Source: Hyphomicrobium sp. NDB2Meth4
Lineage (GTDB): Bacteria; Pseudomonadota; Alphaproteobacteria; Rhizobiales; Hyphomicrobiaceae
Reading direction: 5' to 3'
Assembly (NCBI RefSeq): GCF_900117445.1
Contig: NZ_FPEJ01000013.1
Coordinates: 558,001 to 622,000, forward strand
Length of the DNA stretch: 64,000 nucleotides
Shown here: positions 54,491 through 63,544 of the stretch, in pieces
Layout: each line of letters starts with the position of its first letter
Position numbering within the stretch: the first letter of the stretch is position 1
Notes under the pieces: model-generated
Seen by the model: the letters and a program-made list of their open reading frames with translations, nothing else
The model's database searches: none
Told to the model about the DNA's origin: nothing
Position numbers and translations under genes: made by a program

Positions 54491-55408
54491 TTAACCAGCA
54501 GCGGAGGCGGCTGCCGTACGTTGGCGTCCCGCGTCCGCGGCCGTGAGGAAGTGGCGGATCGCCTCGATCGTCGCTGCATCCTTCAGCAGCGGCGCATGCC
54601 CTTGAGCTGACACGGTCACAGCCACCGAGGCAGGATGGCGCCGTCGCATCTCGTTCACAGTCGCCGCAGTGAGGATATCGGAGTTCTCGCCGCGCAGGAT
54701 GAGCAACGGCACCCGCTTCAGCGCTTCGAACTGCGGCCACAGCGCGGGCAGGGGACCATCAAGCACCGAAAGCGCCTTGCCGAGGTTTGAGTCATAGCCG
54801 GGCGCGGGCTTGTCATTCTTGTCGTTGTACCACTGGCGGGCAACCTCCTCCCACACGCGGTCAGAGATCTCCGGAAACTGCCGCCGGTTGAGCTCGCGCG
54901 TCATGCGCGCCGCGTCGGGCCAGGAGTAGGGCAGCGGTACGCGCCCGACGTATCCGCTGATACGCGCTAGTCCGTCGTGCTCGATGACCGGGCCAATATC
55001 GTTGAGCACCGCCGCGCCGATGGCGGTGGGCCGCGCCGCTGCGAGCAGCATTGTGATCAGTCCGCCCCGCGAGGTGCCGATCAGCGCCGCATCGTGCAGC
55101 CCCGTAAGGGTGATGAAATCGAGCACATCGAGCATCTCGACGCTGAGCGAATAGTTCTGCCAGTTGGGATCGAAGTCGGACAGGCCGCGCCCGCGATAGT
55201 CCAGCGTATAGACGGTCCGCGAACCGCTTGGCCGCTGACTGAGCGCCACCGCCAGATCGTGAAAGTCGCGCCCGTTGCGGGTCAGACCGGCAAGGCACAG
55301 GACGGGGCGCGCCCCGGAGGCACTTTTCGAGTGATAGCAGCGGCCATGCAGCCGCAAGCCGTCTCGCGCTGTGAAGTAGATGTCTTCGAAGGGTTCGCCC
55401 GCCGTCAT
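54491..55408 (-). CDS. Alpha/beta hydrolase
   Basis: A 305-residue alpha/beta-hydrolase-fold protein starting MTAGEPFEDIYFTARDGLRL. The nucleophile elbow GTSRGGLITM (Ser113), LDYRGRGLSDFDPN and the C-terminal catalytic His in SAQGHAPLLKD are in place; the acid is probably the Asp in ENSDILTAAT. The substrate, probably an ester or amide, is unknown. The 3' end lies 22 nt from the YdcF-like gene, in convergence. Confidence 0.88.
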   Translation of the reverse strand: MTAGEPFEDIYFTARDGLRLHGRCYHSKSASGARPVLCLAGLTRNGRDFHDLAVALSQRPSGSRTVYTLDYRGRGLSDFDPNWQNYSLSVEMLDVLDFITLTGLHDAALIGTSRGGLITMLLAAARPTAIGAAVLNDIGPVIEHDGLARISGYVGRVPLPYSWPDAARMTRELNRRQFPEISDRVWEEVARQWYNDKNDKPAPGYDSNLGKALSVLDGPLPALWPQFEALKRVPLLILRGENSDILTAATVNEMRRRHPASVAVTVSAQGHAPLLKDAATIEAIRHFLTAADAGRQRTAAASAAG

Positions 55409-55466
55409 CGCTTCAACTGGCCCATCGTCCAGCCCAATACCGCCGCCACGACTACATGGCCGGCTA

Positions 55467-57659
55467 TCAATCGCGTGAGTCTGCTGTGTTTGTCTTGACC
55501 GCGCCGCTCGATGCCCCGCCGGCCGCCGTGCTCGCCCGGTTGAGATCCTTATCGAGCCGCAACGGCGATTTTTCCCCAAGCCGTGCCCGATAGACCTGAA
55601 TGTTGGACAGCACCTTCGCGACGTAGCTGCGCGTTTCCTCGAACGGAATGCGCTCGATCCAATCGATCGGATCGACGTTGGCTTCTCGCGGATCGCCGAA
55701 CTCTTTGACCCACTGCCGGGTGCGGCCGGGACCAGCATTGTAGCTGGGCAAGCCTAGAACATAGGAGCCCGACCACTCGTCGAGGCGGTCCGCAACATAG
55801 GCAGACGCGATCATCGTATTGTACGAAGCATCGCTCAGCAGTCGGCTGTGCGAGCATTTGATCTTGTAATCGCGGCACACGTGATTGGCCGTGATCTTCA
55901 TCACCTGAAGGATGCCGCGGGCGCCCGCACCCGATACCGTGTCACTGTTGAATTCGGTCTCCTGCCGCGCCAGTCCGAGGAGATAGGCCGTCTCCGGCGG
56001 CTTGCGCAGCGGCGAATACTTCGGCAACGCGTGCACGGGATAGCTGTAGTAGTAGAGCGCATGGCCCGCTGCGATGGCCGATTTGCCGATGCGCACGCTC
56101 GTCTGAGTATCGCCGCTCGCTCGCGCCAGATGCGCGGCCATGGCCGCCCAGGCCTCGTCATTCTCGATCTTGGCGCCATTCAGCAGAAAAACGCGCGTGA
56201 TGTGCCGGCCGAGATCTACTTGCTGCGCCAGCGCAAAAGCCTTGATCGCATCGTTGTCCTGAAACCGCTTCGCTTGCGCAGGAGTAGGCGTAGCAGGCGC
56301 TTCGAAACTCAAATCCCGCGTCCCCGGGGAGAGCTTCTGGATCGCCAGCAAGCCGTGGAAGGTGTCTTTGAATTGCGCTGCCTGCTCGTAGCTCAGGCGC
56401 GCGTGAATCTGGTCGCCGAGCGCCTCTGCGGCGCGACCCATCCAGTAGTTCGCCCGCGCCCGGGTCAGCGGTCCGTCAGCGTTGGAAACCAGCGTAGAGA
56501 AGTGCTTTTCCGCCTTCTTGGCGTCCTTCAGGTAGCGCAGCGCGATCCAGCCCGCCATGAAGCTCTGTTCGTTGAGCTCGTTGACGGTAATGGGACCTGC
56601 ATCCTCGACCAGCTCATAAGCGAGCTTCGCCTTGTTCGACTTGAGCGCGATATAGGCGAGCCCGCGCCGCTCTTTCCACCATGCATCGAGATTGGCGACG
56701 ACGGCGGGATCGCGCGGCGCTGTGCGCAGCAGTTTGGCCGCCTCTTCCAGTCGCTCGGCGCGGCGGTGCTTCTGGATCTTATGGAAGACAGTGCCCCAAT
56801 TCGTCCCGCCCTTCGACGATGCGGTCAGGGTGTTGTCTTCACCCTTGCGCAGGAAGACGGCTAGACGTGCTTGCGCCGTTTTGCGCTCGGCGGGCGACAG
56901 AAGTGCGATCACACGCTTCGCCTGGGCGGCTCTCTCGGCGCGGTTGGCTTTGTAACGCACATCGTCGACCAGTAGGCGGTCGAGCCGCCACTTGTGATCA
57001 GCTTCGCTCAGCATCGGGCCAAAGCGCAGGAGAAAGCCCTTCTCCAGAGTTTCCGGCAGATCCTCGTCGCGCCAGATTTGGACGGCGAGTTGTTTCGCTT
57101 TGTCCTTCTCGTCGTGCGCCAGATGCACCGAGGCGAGAACGGCCATGCCCGCTGGGCTGCGCGCAGCGCCGTCCTTGAAATAGGTGGCGATGAGATCAGT
57201 GTCGCCGCCTTCCTCGAAGAGTGTCTCTTCCATCCGCCGCTGCAGGATTTCGCGGCTCGGCCACTGCGGGTTCTCCGCAAGGAATTTCAGGTAGTCGGCG
57301 GCCTGACCTTGTCCGCGACGAAGGCGGAGCCATTCGACGAGCTTGCGGGCCAGCGGATCGCTGATCGTAACCTCGATCGCTTTGACGCTGGCCGTGTCGC
57401 TCTTCGGCAACGCCTTGATGACGTCCTTGAACTTCGCGGCATCGGCATCGGACAGCTGATACTTCAGCAGCGGCGCGACGACCTTGTCCATCCGCGCCAT
57501 GTACGCAGCCTCGCTCTCGCGGGTCGCGGGCTTCTTGATGGCTGTGCCGGCCTGCGCGAGCTGTGCTTGAGCGAGTTTGATCCCCGCGTCGTCTCGGCCG
57601 CCCTCTGCCCAAGCCGCGCTGGAGCAGGCGGCGGCAGCCGCGAGCAGCGCTACTTTCAT
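55467..57659 (-). CDS. Soluble lytic murein transglycosylase
   Basis: A 730-residue Slt70-like enzyme that cleaves peptidoglycan between MurNAc and GlcNAc with 1,6-anhydro formation. A signal peptide (MKVALLAAAAACSSAAWA) precedes a long all-helical superhelical domain, and the C-terminal SLT domain has the catalytic Glu in LGLARQETEFNSDT, the GAGARGILQVM motif and GLPSYNAGPGRTRQW. The ATG at 57659 has no clear ribosome binding site, so the true start could be upstream in frame. Confidence 0.9.
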   Translation of the reverse strand: MKVALLAAAAACSSAAWAEGGRDDAGIKLAQAQLAQAGTAIKKPATRESEAAYMARMDKVVAPLLKYQLSDADAAKFKDVIKALPKSDTASVKAIEVTISDPLARKLVEWLRLRRGQGQAADYLKFLAENPQWPSREILQRRMEETLFEEGGDTDLIATYFKDGAARSPAGMAVLASVHLAHDEKDKAKQLAVQIWRDEDLPETLEKGFLLRFGPMLSEADHKWRLDRLLVDDVRYKANRAERAAQAKRVIALLSPAERKTAQARLAVFLRKGEDNTLTASSKGGTNWGTVFHKIQKHRRAERLEEAAKLLRTAPRDPAVVANLDAWWKERRGLAYIALKSNKAKLAYELVEDAGPITVNELNEQSFMAGWIALRYLKDAKKAEKHFSTLVSNADGPLTRARANYWMGRAAEALGDQIHARLSYEQAAQFKDTFHGLLAIQKLSPGTRDLSFEAPATPTPAQAKRFQDNDAIKAFALAQQVDLGRHITRVFLLNGAKIENDEAWAAMAAHLARASGDTQTSVRIGKSAIAAGHALYYYSYPVHALPKYSPLRKPPETAYLLGLARQETEFNSDTVSGAGARGILQVMKITANHVCRDYKIKCSHSRLLSDASYNTMIASAYVADRLDEWSGSYVLGLPSYNAGPGRTRQWVKEFGDPREANVDPIDWIERIPFEETRSYVAKVLSNIQVYRARLGEKSPLRLDKDLNRASTAAGGASSGAVKTNTADSRD

Positions 57660-58024
57660 AGAGTACAGGGGTACGCGGGCGGCAGTGCGAGCCGGCTTCC
57701 TTGCGCCAAGGGCGAGAAGCGGCCCGTTGGAGAGTGACCGGGCTAGCCTGCGCTGCGTCTCGGGCAAAGATCCGTCCTTCCACGGGCGCCACGGACCCGG
57801 GCGGGTTGCGGGGCGCAAAGCAAGGTCCTAATGTCCCGCTCGACAGGGCGCCGCGACTCCACCATCACAGCGCGGAATATACCTATCAAGCAGCCCCGTA
57901 AGGGACAAGGCGCTGAAGCATGCCGCCCGATGCGGCGACAGCAAGGCGCCAGGGTACTTTTCCCGTTCAAACCCCTCGCACGGGCAAAGTTAGGAAGAGC
58001 TGAACGCTCAAGGGTAATGGGCAC
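57660..58024. other. Divergent intergenic region before dapA
   Basis: A 365-base stretch between the lytic transglycosylase and dapA starts. Only in-frame extensions of the transglycosylase and short open frames without ribosome binding sites are present. No distinct promoter or structured RNA was recognised. Confidence 0.4.
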
Positions 58025-58915
58025 ATGTTCAAGGGATCGCTCACCGCACTGATCACTCCGTTCAAGAACGGAAAGCTGGACGAGGAAGCATTCCGTCGCT
58101 TCATCGAGTGGCAAATCAGTGAGGGCACGCACGGATTGGTTCCAGCCGGAACGACGGGCGAAAGCCCGACGCTGGACTATGACGAGCACAAGCGTGTCAT
58201 CGAGCTGACGGTAGAGGCCGCAAAGGGCCGCGTCCCGGTTATGGCCGGCACCGGCTCCAACTCCACCGCCGAGGCCATCGAGTTGACCGAGTACGCCGCC
58301 AACGTCGGCGCCGACGCTGTGCTGGTCGTGACCCCCTATTACAATAAGCCGACCCAGGAAGGGCTTTATCAGCACTACAAGGCGATCAATGACGCCGTTG
58401 ATATTCCCATCATTATCTACAACATTCCGGGCCGCTCCGTGGTCGACATGAATGTCGACACCATGGCGCGCTGCTACGAGTTGAAGAATGTCATCGGCGT
58501 CAAGGACGCGACCGCCAACCTCGCGCGCGCCTCCCAGCAGCGTCTCGCCATGGGGCCCGAGTTCAAGCTTCTCTCGGGTGAGGACGCGACCGCGCTGGGC
58601 TTCATGGCTCACGGCGGCCATGGCTGCATCTCGGTGGTTTCCAACATCGCCCCGCGCCTGTGCGCGGATTTTCAGAATGCCTGCCTCGCCGGCGACTATA
58701 AGACGGCACTCGCGCTGCAGGATCGCCTGATGCCGTTGCACGATGCCATGTTCTGCGAAGCGAACCCTGGCCCCGTGAAATACGCAGCTTCCCTCCTGGG
58801 GCTGTGCGAAGCCGAGATGCGCTTGCCGTTGGTTCCGATCAGCCAGGCTTCTCAACGTATCGTCGACGCCGCCATGGCGCGCGTCGGCCTCACCCAAGCG
58901 CGCGCTGCCGAGTAG
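58025..58915 (+). CDS. dapA: 4-hydroxy-tetrahydrodipicolinate synthase
   Basis: A 296-residue DapA, first committed step of lysine and meso-diaminopimelate synthesis from pyruvate and aspartate semialdehyde. The pyruvate-binding GTTGESPTL, Tyr132 ([11 protein letters not shown]) and Schiff-base Lys160 ([10 protein letters not shown]) are in place. It begins [20 protein letters not shown]. It is followed by smpB 28 nt later, a common alphaproteobacterial pair. Confidence 0.97.
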   Translation: MFKGSLTALITPFKNGKLDEEAFRRFIEWQISEGTHGLVPAGTTGESPTLDYDEHKRVIELTVEAAKGRVPVMAGTGSNSTAEAIELTEYAANVGADAVLVVTPYYNKPTQEGLYQHYKAINDAVDIPIIIYNIPGRSVVDMNVDTMARCYELKNVIGVKDATANLARASQQRLAMGPEFKLLSGEDATALGFMAHGGHGCISVVSNIAPRLCADFQNACLAGDYKTALALQDRLMPLHDAMFCEANPGPVKYAASLLGLCEAEMRLPLVPISQASQRIVDAAMARVGLTQARAAE

Positions 58916-58943
58916 TTGCGCGCTGATCCGGAGTTGAAAGGCC

Positions 58944-59420
58944 ATGGCGGCCAAAAATGAGGGCGGCCGCCGCATCGTCGCTGAAAATCGGCAGGCCCGT
59001 CACGAATTCTTCCTCACCGAAACCTACGAAGCCGGCCTCCAGTTGACGGGCACGGAGGTGAAGTCGCTGCGCCGTGGCCAGTCGAACATCGGTGAGAGCT
59101 ATGCCTCCGTCGAGGAAGGCGGCCTTTGGCTGATCAACGCTTACATCCCCGAATACCAGGGCGCCGGGCGCTTCTTTCAGCATGAGCCGCGCCGCAAGCG
59201 CCGCCTGTTGCTGCACGCCAAGGAGATCCACAAGCTCGCCATCGCCATCGATCGCCAGGGCATGACCATCGTGCCGATCGAACTCTATTTCAACGAGCGC
59301 GGGATCGCCAAGCTGAAGCTCGCTTTGGCCCAGGGCAAGAAACTGCACGACAAGCGCGAGACCGCCAAGAAGCGCGACTGGAACCGCGAAAAAGCGCGTC
59401 TGATGCGCGAGAAGGGCTGA
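58944..59420 (+). CDS. smpB: SsrA-binding protein
   Basis: SmpB of 158 residues, which carries tmRNA into stalled ribosomes for trans-translation. The oligonucleotide-binding barrel with [20 protein letters not shown] and [20 protein letters not shown] and the C-terminal basic tail ([16 protein letters not shown]) are intact. GGAGTTGAAAGGCC precedes the ATG. The stop overlaps the next gene's start by one base. Confidence 0.98.
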   Translation: MAAKNEGGRRIVAENRQARHEFFLTETYEAGLQLTGTEVKSLRRGQSNIGESYASVEEGGLWLINAYIPEYQGAGRFFQHEPRRKRRLLLHAKEIHKLAIAIDRQGMTIVPIELYFNERGIAKLKLALAQGKKLHDKRETAKKRDWNREKARLMREKG

Positions 59421-60013
59421 TGGCAAGCGGGCAGAGGACGCTGACCGACGTTGACTGGTCGAGCCTGCCGGTACCCGAGGACGACGGCGCGGCCAGCCAC
59501 CTTTCAGGTTGCCCACTTCCCGATATCCCGTTGCCGGCCACCGACGGTACAGAGGTCTCGCTGGCCCGTCTCTCGCGAGTTGAGCCCTCGCGCCCCGTCG
59601 TGGTTTTCGCTTATCCGATGACCGGCCGCCCGGACGTCCCGCTTCCTGCGGGTTGGGACGAGATCCCTGGCGCACGCGGCTGCACGCCCCAAAGTTGTGC
59701 TTTCCGCGACCTCCATGCCGACCTCTTGGCCGCCGGATCCTCCGCCGTCTTCGGACTCTCGGTCCAGGACACCGCCTACCAGCAGGAGGCGGCGTCCCGG
59801 CTTCACCTGCCGTTCCCGCTTCTTTCAGATGCGGCGCTGCGCCTCACGACCGCGTTACGTCTTCCTGTCATGCTGATTGAAGGCAGGACACTGCTGAAAC
59901 GCATGACGCTGATCGTCGAGGCCGGCATAATTGCGCGTGTGTTCTATCCGGTGTTTCCGCCCGACCGGAACGCGGCAGACGTTTTGAGCTGGTTGAGAGC
60001 GCAGAGGGGATGA
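59420..60013 (+). CDS. BCP/PrxQ-type peroxiredoxin-like protein
   Basis: A 197-residue thioredoxin-fold protein. The segment VVVFAYPMTGRPDVPLPAGW followed by GARGCTPQSCAFRDLH resembles BCP/PrxQ, with Cys88 (peroxidatic position) and Cys93 (resolving position) five residues apart; there is a longer loop before the cysteine motif than in BCP. Cys31 is a third cysteine. Activity on peroxides is likely but not proven. Its ATG overlaps the smpB stop and its end overlaps the next paralogue. Confidence 0.82.
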   Translation: MASGQRTLTDVDWSSLPVPEDDGAASHLSGCPLPDIPLPATDGTEVSLARLSRVEPSRPVVVFAYPMTGRPDVPLPAGWDEIPGARGCTPQSCAFRDLHADLLAAGSSAVFGLSVQDTAYQQEAASRLHLPFPLLSDAALRLTTALRLPVMLIEGRTLLKRMTLIVEAGIIARVFYPVFPPDRNAADVLSWLRAQRG

Positions 60014-60582
60014 CGACCATCGACACCAAGGAGGCAGCGCTGCCAGACGATGGCGCCGCGGGCCATCTGGTACCCGGCGCTGTGCTGCCCGACATCTCGC
60101 TCCCGTCGAACCGGGGTGGCACCGTCAATCTCAGCGCCAGGCGCGGCGTGGCGGTTGTCTACGTCTATCCATGGACAGGGCGCCCCGGATTCAATGACCC
60201 GGTCGGCTGGGATAACATCCCCGGCGCCCATGGCTCTACGCCAGAGACGGAAGGCTTCCGCGACCATTACCTGAAGTTCCGCGCTCAGCGGATCGAGGTG
60301 TTCGGTATCTCCACGCAGTCCTCCGACCATCACCGCGAGCTGGCGACGCGCCTCGCTGTGCCGTTCCCTTTGCTCAGCGATGAAAAATTCGAGCTGAAAG
60401 AAGCGCTCAATCTGCCCGCGTTCGAAGCTGGTGGGGCGCTCTATCTCAAGCGGCTCACTATGTTGATCCGCGACGGCCGCATCAGCCACACGTTCTACCC
60501 GGTCTCGACGCCAGCGGCGCATGCGCGCGAGGTTCTCAATTGGCTCGACGACAAGCGCCGCGCCGCTGCCTCATCGCCCTAA
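60010..60582 (+). CDS. Cysteine-less peroxiredoxin-like paralogue
   Basis: A 190-residue paralogue of the preceding gene (VYVYPWTGRPGF, IPGAHGSTPETEGFRDHY). Both BCP-type cysteines are replaced (Ser76 and Glu81) and the protein has no cysteine at all, so it cannot be a classical thiol peroxidase. Its ATG overlaps the previous TGA (ATGA), which implies coupled translation. It may act as a regulatory or structural partner of the active-looking paralogue, or use a different chemistry. Confidence 0.8.
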   Translation: MTTIDTKEAALPDDGAAGHLVPGAVLPDISLPSNRGGTVNLSARRGVAVVYVYPWTGRPGFNDPVGWDNIPGAHGSTPETEGFRDHYLKFRAQRIEVFGISTQSSDHHRELATRLAVPFPLLSDEKFELKEALNLPAFEAGGALYLKRLTMLIRDGRISHTFYPVSTPAAHAREVLNWLDDKRRAAASSP

Positions 60583-60610
60583 GCGGGCGCAGCCATCGCC
60601 ACACCAAGCC

Positions 60611-60628
60611 TGCTTCAGCTCGCGTCAC
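60611..60628 (+). repeat. 18-bp direct repeat, copy 1
   Basis: TGCTTCAGCTCGCGTCAC at 60611-60628 recurs exactly at 60724-60741. Both copies lie in the short noncoding stretch between the peroxiredoxin pair and the DUF3775 gene, 113 bp apart. Confidence 0.75.
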
Positions 60629-60723
60629 AACAGAAAGATCGCCGCCGCAGCCGGCAAGGACCCAAAGGGTCCCGCGCCCAAGGCGCGGCTATCGGCTGGT
60701 GAAACCTATCCGCAGACAACGCT

Positions 60724-60741
60724 TGCTTCAGCTCGCGTCAC
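60724..60741 (+). repeat. 18-bp direct repeat, copy 2
   Basis: Exact second copy of the 60611-60628 sequence, ending 8 nt before the DUF3775 stop codon. The spacer between the copies contains small hairpins (GGACCC/GGGTCC and GCGCCC...GGCGC). Confidence 0.75.
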
Positions 60742-60748
60742 CAACAAA

Positions 60749-61156
60749 TCAGAGAACATCGCTTTCGACGTCGTCGACTGAGTATCCCAGCTTCTCCAGG
60801 CCCTCTTCGAGGTAGTCTGCCAGAAGCGGAATCCCGAGAAGGTAGTTCGCGGTTGCGTTGATGCGCTCTGACCGAGCCGTGTCGACCGCTTCGTCGAACT
60901 CTTCCTTCTCGTATGTCCCGCGCCCGACCCACATCAGCGCCACGAGGTTCGCCTGCTCGTCGTAGTTCAGACGCTCGATGAACCCGGCAAGCTCCGCACG
61001 CGTCGGATCGTTGGCATAGTCTTCCAGGATCGCGCTGGGATCTTCCTCGGCGTCGCCATCCTCAGGAGAATCGTCCCACGCACCGACCTTCGCGTCGTAT
61101 TCGCGGGCTTTGATAATGACGTGCGCCACCTTTTCGGGAGCGATGTCGAGCGCCAT
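60749..61156 (-). CDS. DUF3775 protein
   Basis: A 135-residue acidic protein of the DUF3775 type, starting MALDIAPEKVAHVIIKAREY, with AGGAGA shortly upstream. The conserved parts include AELAGFIERLNYDEQANLVA and LMWVGRGTYEKEEFDEAVDT, followed by NATANYLLGIPLLADYLEEG. No membrane segment or enzyme motif is evident. Function unknown. Confidence 0.85.
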   Translation of the reverse strand: MALDIAPEKVAHVIIKAREYDAKVGAWDDSPEDGDAEEDPSAILEDYANDPTRAELAGFIERLNYDEQANLVALMWVGRGTYEKEEFDEAVDTARSERINATANYLLGIPLLADYLEEGLEKLGYSVDDVESDVL

Positions 61157-61249
61157 TTCTATTCTCCTGCTGCGGGCGGCCAATAACCAGCGACAGCTCA
61201 GATAACATCGCCGCCGATACGGCGGAAGCCCGTCCGCGCGTGCCGTGAT

Positions 61250-61906
61250 TTATTGCTCTAACGCCGCCCGGGCCTTCGCGAATACCGCATGAAACATTTC
61301 TGGCGTGAGGCGGCGTGTATTGGTGTTGTAGCGTGAGCAGTGGAAGCTGTCGAAGAGGCTGAGGTCGTTGCTCAGCATATGATGAGCCCCGTGGGCAAAC
61401 GGGAACTTCGACTTACGCTCTCCTAGCGCCGTGAGCGCCGCATCGTGCGCGATCCGGCCCAACGCGATCATCACCGAGACGTTTGGCAGAGCTTCCACGC
61501 GTGCGCGCAGGTAGCCGCCGCACGTCGCGATTTCGCCCGGTGTCGGCTTGTTCTGCGGCGGCACGCACCGCACCGAATTGGAGATGATGCAATCGATGAG
61601 CTGCAGCCCGTCGTCTGGACGCGCATCGTAGTGCCCCTTGGCGAAGCCAAACTTCAGCAGCGTCGCGTAGAGCAGGTCGCCGGCATAGTCGCCGGTGAAA
61701 GGGCGCCCGGTGCGGTTGGCGCCATTCAGTCCGGGCGCCAACCCGACGATCAGCAGGCGCCCGCGCTCATCTCCGAAAGAAGGCACCGCGCCGTTGAACC
61801 AGTCAGGCGCCTTTTGCTGGTTCAGTTCGCGGAACCCCACCAGCCGTGGGCACAGCCCACACAGCTTCGGCGCCTCCGGCCGGTACTTTGCCCCCGTAAC
61901 GGCCAT
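61250..61906 (-). CDS. Family-5 uracil-DNA glycosylase (UdgB-like)
   Basis: A 218-residue uracil-DNA glycosylase. Cysteines Cys16, Cys19, Cys114 and Cys129 fit the [4Fe-4S] ligands of family 4/5 enzymes. The water-activating motif region LIVGLAPGLNGANRTGRPFT, with Gly-Leu-Ala-Pro-Gly and no Asp, fits the family-5 type. The C-terminal motif HCSRYNTNTRR matches the DNA-minor-groove loop position. It removes uracil and related lesions from DNA. Starts MAVTGAKYRPEAP. Confidence 0.87.
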   Translation of the reverse strand: MAVTGAKYRPEAPKLCGLCPRLVGFRELNQQKAPDWFNGAVPSFGDERGRLLIVGLAPGLNGANRTGRPFTGDYAGDLLYATLLKFGFAKGHYDARPDDGLQLIDCIISNSVRCVPPQNKPTPGEIATCGGYLRARVEALPNVSVMIALGRIAHDAALTALGERKSKFPFAHGAHHMLSNDLSLFDSFHCSRYNTNTRRLTPEMFHAVFAKARAALEQ

Positions 61907-61920
61907 CGGCCGGATACCCG

Positions 61921-62574
61921 TCAGACCTCTTCGGAGAGGTCGTCGTTATCCTGGAAGGGCGCCGCCTCCCGCGGGGAGTATCCCGCGCCGCCTCGGGCGC
62001 CGCTGCTGCCGAACGAACGGCCGCCTTCGCGCCCGGTGCGCGTGGCAGGGTCACGGCAGATCAGCTGCTCGAGATCGGCAAGGTCGATGAACTGGTCTGC
62101 TTGGCGACGCAACTCATCGGCGACCATGGGCGGTTGGGTCTGTAGCGTCGAGACGACCGAGACGCGCTTTCCTGTCTGCTGAAGTGCAGCGACTAGGCTG
62201 CGGAAATCGCCGTCGCCAGAGAACAGCACGATGTGATCGAGGTTTGCGGCAAGACGCATGGCATCGACCGTAAGCTCGATATCCATGTTGCCTTTGATCT
62301 TCCGGCGACCCGAAGCGTCCGTGAACTCCTTCGTCGGCTTCGTGACCATAGTGAAGCCGTTGTAGTCGAGCCAGTCGATGAGCGGACGGATCGAGGAATA
62401 CTCCTGATCCTCGGCAAGAGCCGTGTAGTAGAGCGCCCGGACAAGCTGTCCCTTTTGCCGGAACAGGGCCAGTAGCCGCTTGTAATCGATGTCGAAGCCT
62501 AGTGATTTCGCCGTGGCGTAGAGATTAGCGCCATCGATGAAAAGGGCTATACGTTCGTTCTGATAGAAATGCAT
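61921..62574 (-). CDS. NYN-domain (LabA-like) protein
   Basis: A 217-residue PIN-like NYN domain protein (LabA/DUF88 type). Acidic residues of the predicted nuclease core occur in IALFIDGANLYATA, KGNMDIELTVDAMRLA and LFSGDGDFRSLVAAL. The C-terminal tail is Gly/Ser/Arg-rich (GREGGRSFGSSGARGGAG). It lies 14 nt upstream of the glycosylase gene on the same strand, so both are probably co-transcribed. A ribonuclease role is inferred from the fold. Confidence 0.87.
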   Translation of the reverse strand: MHFYQNERIALFIDGANLYATAKSLGFDIDYKRLLALFRQKGQLVRALYYTALAEDQEYSSIRPLIDWLDYNGFTMVTKPTKEFTDASGRRKIKGNMDIELTVDAMRLAANLDHIVLFSGDGDFRSLVAALQQTGKRVSVVSTLQTQPPMVADELRRQADQFIDLADLEQLICRDPATRTGREGGRSFGSSGARGGAGYSPREAAPFQDNDDLSEEV

Positions 62575-63027
62575 TCGTTCACCCTAGGGCCACGCGTGTC
62601 GGCAAAAATAGGCCGCCACAGTATTCAAGATTGGAGGGGCACGCCGCGCGATAGCGTCCGGCTGTTCGATGTGACTCTATCCAATTTCACTGCCATGCAA
62701 ACCATTAGATCTGCTCAATTTTTAGCGACAATGTGAAGCACACCAAAGTATAGCCGCGGTCCCGTTACCCTCAATTAACACAACGCAGCAACTTGCGCTC
62801 AAGTTCGGATGGCAGCAGATGGGCCGCCTGGAGCGCAAGCATTGTCGGCTATCAGCAGGCTGATTAAGGCACATCCGAGGGCGATTGGCACGCGAACAAT
62901 TGAGTGCTCCGCTTGCTTCCCGCGGGTTTTCATGTAACTAGAGACAGCCGGTGCCGTCGGCCGCATTGTCACGGCCCTAGCCTGATTCCCGAATTGATCC
63001 GTCCTTTCCCAAAGGGGTGTCGCTCTC
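62575..63027. other. 453-base divergent intergenic region before rpoZ
   Basis: No gene was recognised between the NYN gene (minus) and rpoZ (plus). An A/T-rich patch lies around 62690-62780. A weak promoter-like pair (TTGCTT 62913-62918, TAACTA 62935-62940, spacing 16) could serve rpoZ. A minus-strand open frame at 62799-63239 is only the shadow of rpoZ. Confidence 0.4.
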
Positions 63028-63471
63028 ATGGCACGCGTGACTGTCGAAGATTGCGTAGACAAGGTCCCGAACCGCTTCGAGCTGGTTCTCCTTGCGGCGC
63101 ACCGCGCCCGCTCCATCGCCGATGGCAGCTCTGTCACTGTGCCGGTGAATGCCGATAAGAATCCGGTCATTGCCCTGCGCGAGATCGCCGAGCGGACCAT
63201 TCCGCCGGAGGACATGCGCGAGTCGCTGATCCACTCCATTCAGAAGAACGTCGAGGTCGACGAGCCGGAAGCTGTCGCAGCTCCGCTCCTTCCGCCCGAG
63301 CGCCGCGCCCCTGTTCTTGGCCGCGACGACCAGTCGAGCGACAGCGTGGTCGACGTGATGACCGAGGAGCAGCTTCTGCGCGGCCTCGAGAGCATGACGC
63401 CGACCGAGCCGTCCGCCAACGGCGGTCCCAATGGTGGTCCCCGCGAGCGTGACCGCGACCGCGGCCGTTGA
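63028..63471 (+). CDS. rpoZ: RNA polymerase omega subunit, long form
   Basis: Omega of 147 residues (E. coli 91). The core [20 protein letters not shown] and [13 protein letters not shown], which contacts beta', is conserved over about the first 75 residues. The rest is an acidic then Gly/Pro/Arg-rich tail ending [16 protein letters not shown] precedes the ATG. It is followed 73 nt later by a RelA/SpoT gene, the usual rpoZ-spoT arrangement, linking ppGpp synthesis with its polymerase target. Confidence 0.95.
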   Translation: MARVTVEDCVDKVPNRFELVLLAAHRARSIADGSSVTVPVNADKNPVIALREIAERTIPPEDMRESLIHSIQKNVEVDEPEAVAAPLLPPERRAPVLGRDDQSSDSVVDVMTEEQLLRGLESMTPTEPSANGGPNGGPRERDRDRGR

Positions 63472-63544
63472 GCTCGAGGCGCCGCCGGACGGCGGCGTCT
63501 TCGGCAGACTTCCCAGGAAGCGGCCGGCCTAGGAGCGGCGGGCC

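Noticed and set aside
57831-58052. A short plus-strand ORF before and overlapping dapA
   Set aside because: No ribosome binding site, biased composition and overlap with the dapA start; not supported.
62799-63239. A 146-codon minus-strand frame overlapping rpoZ
   Set aside because: It is antisense to the conserved omega subunit and lacks a ribosome binding site.
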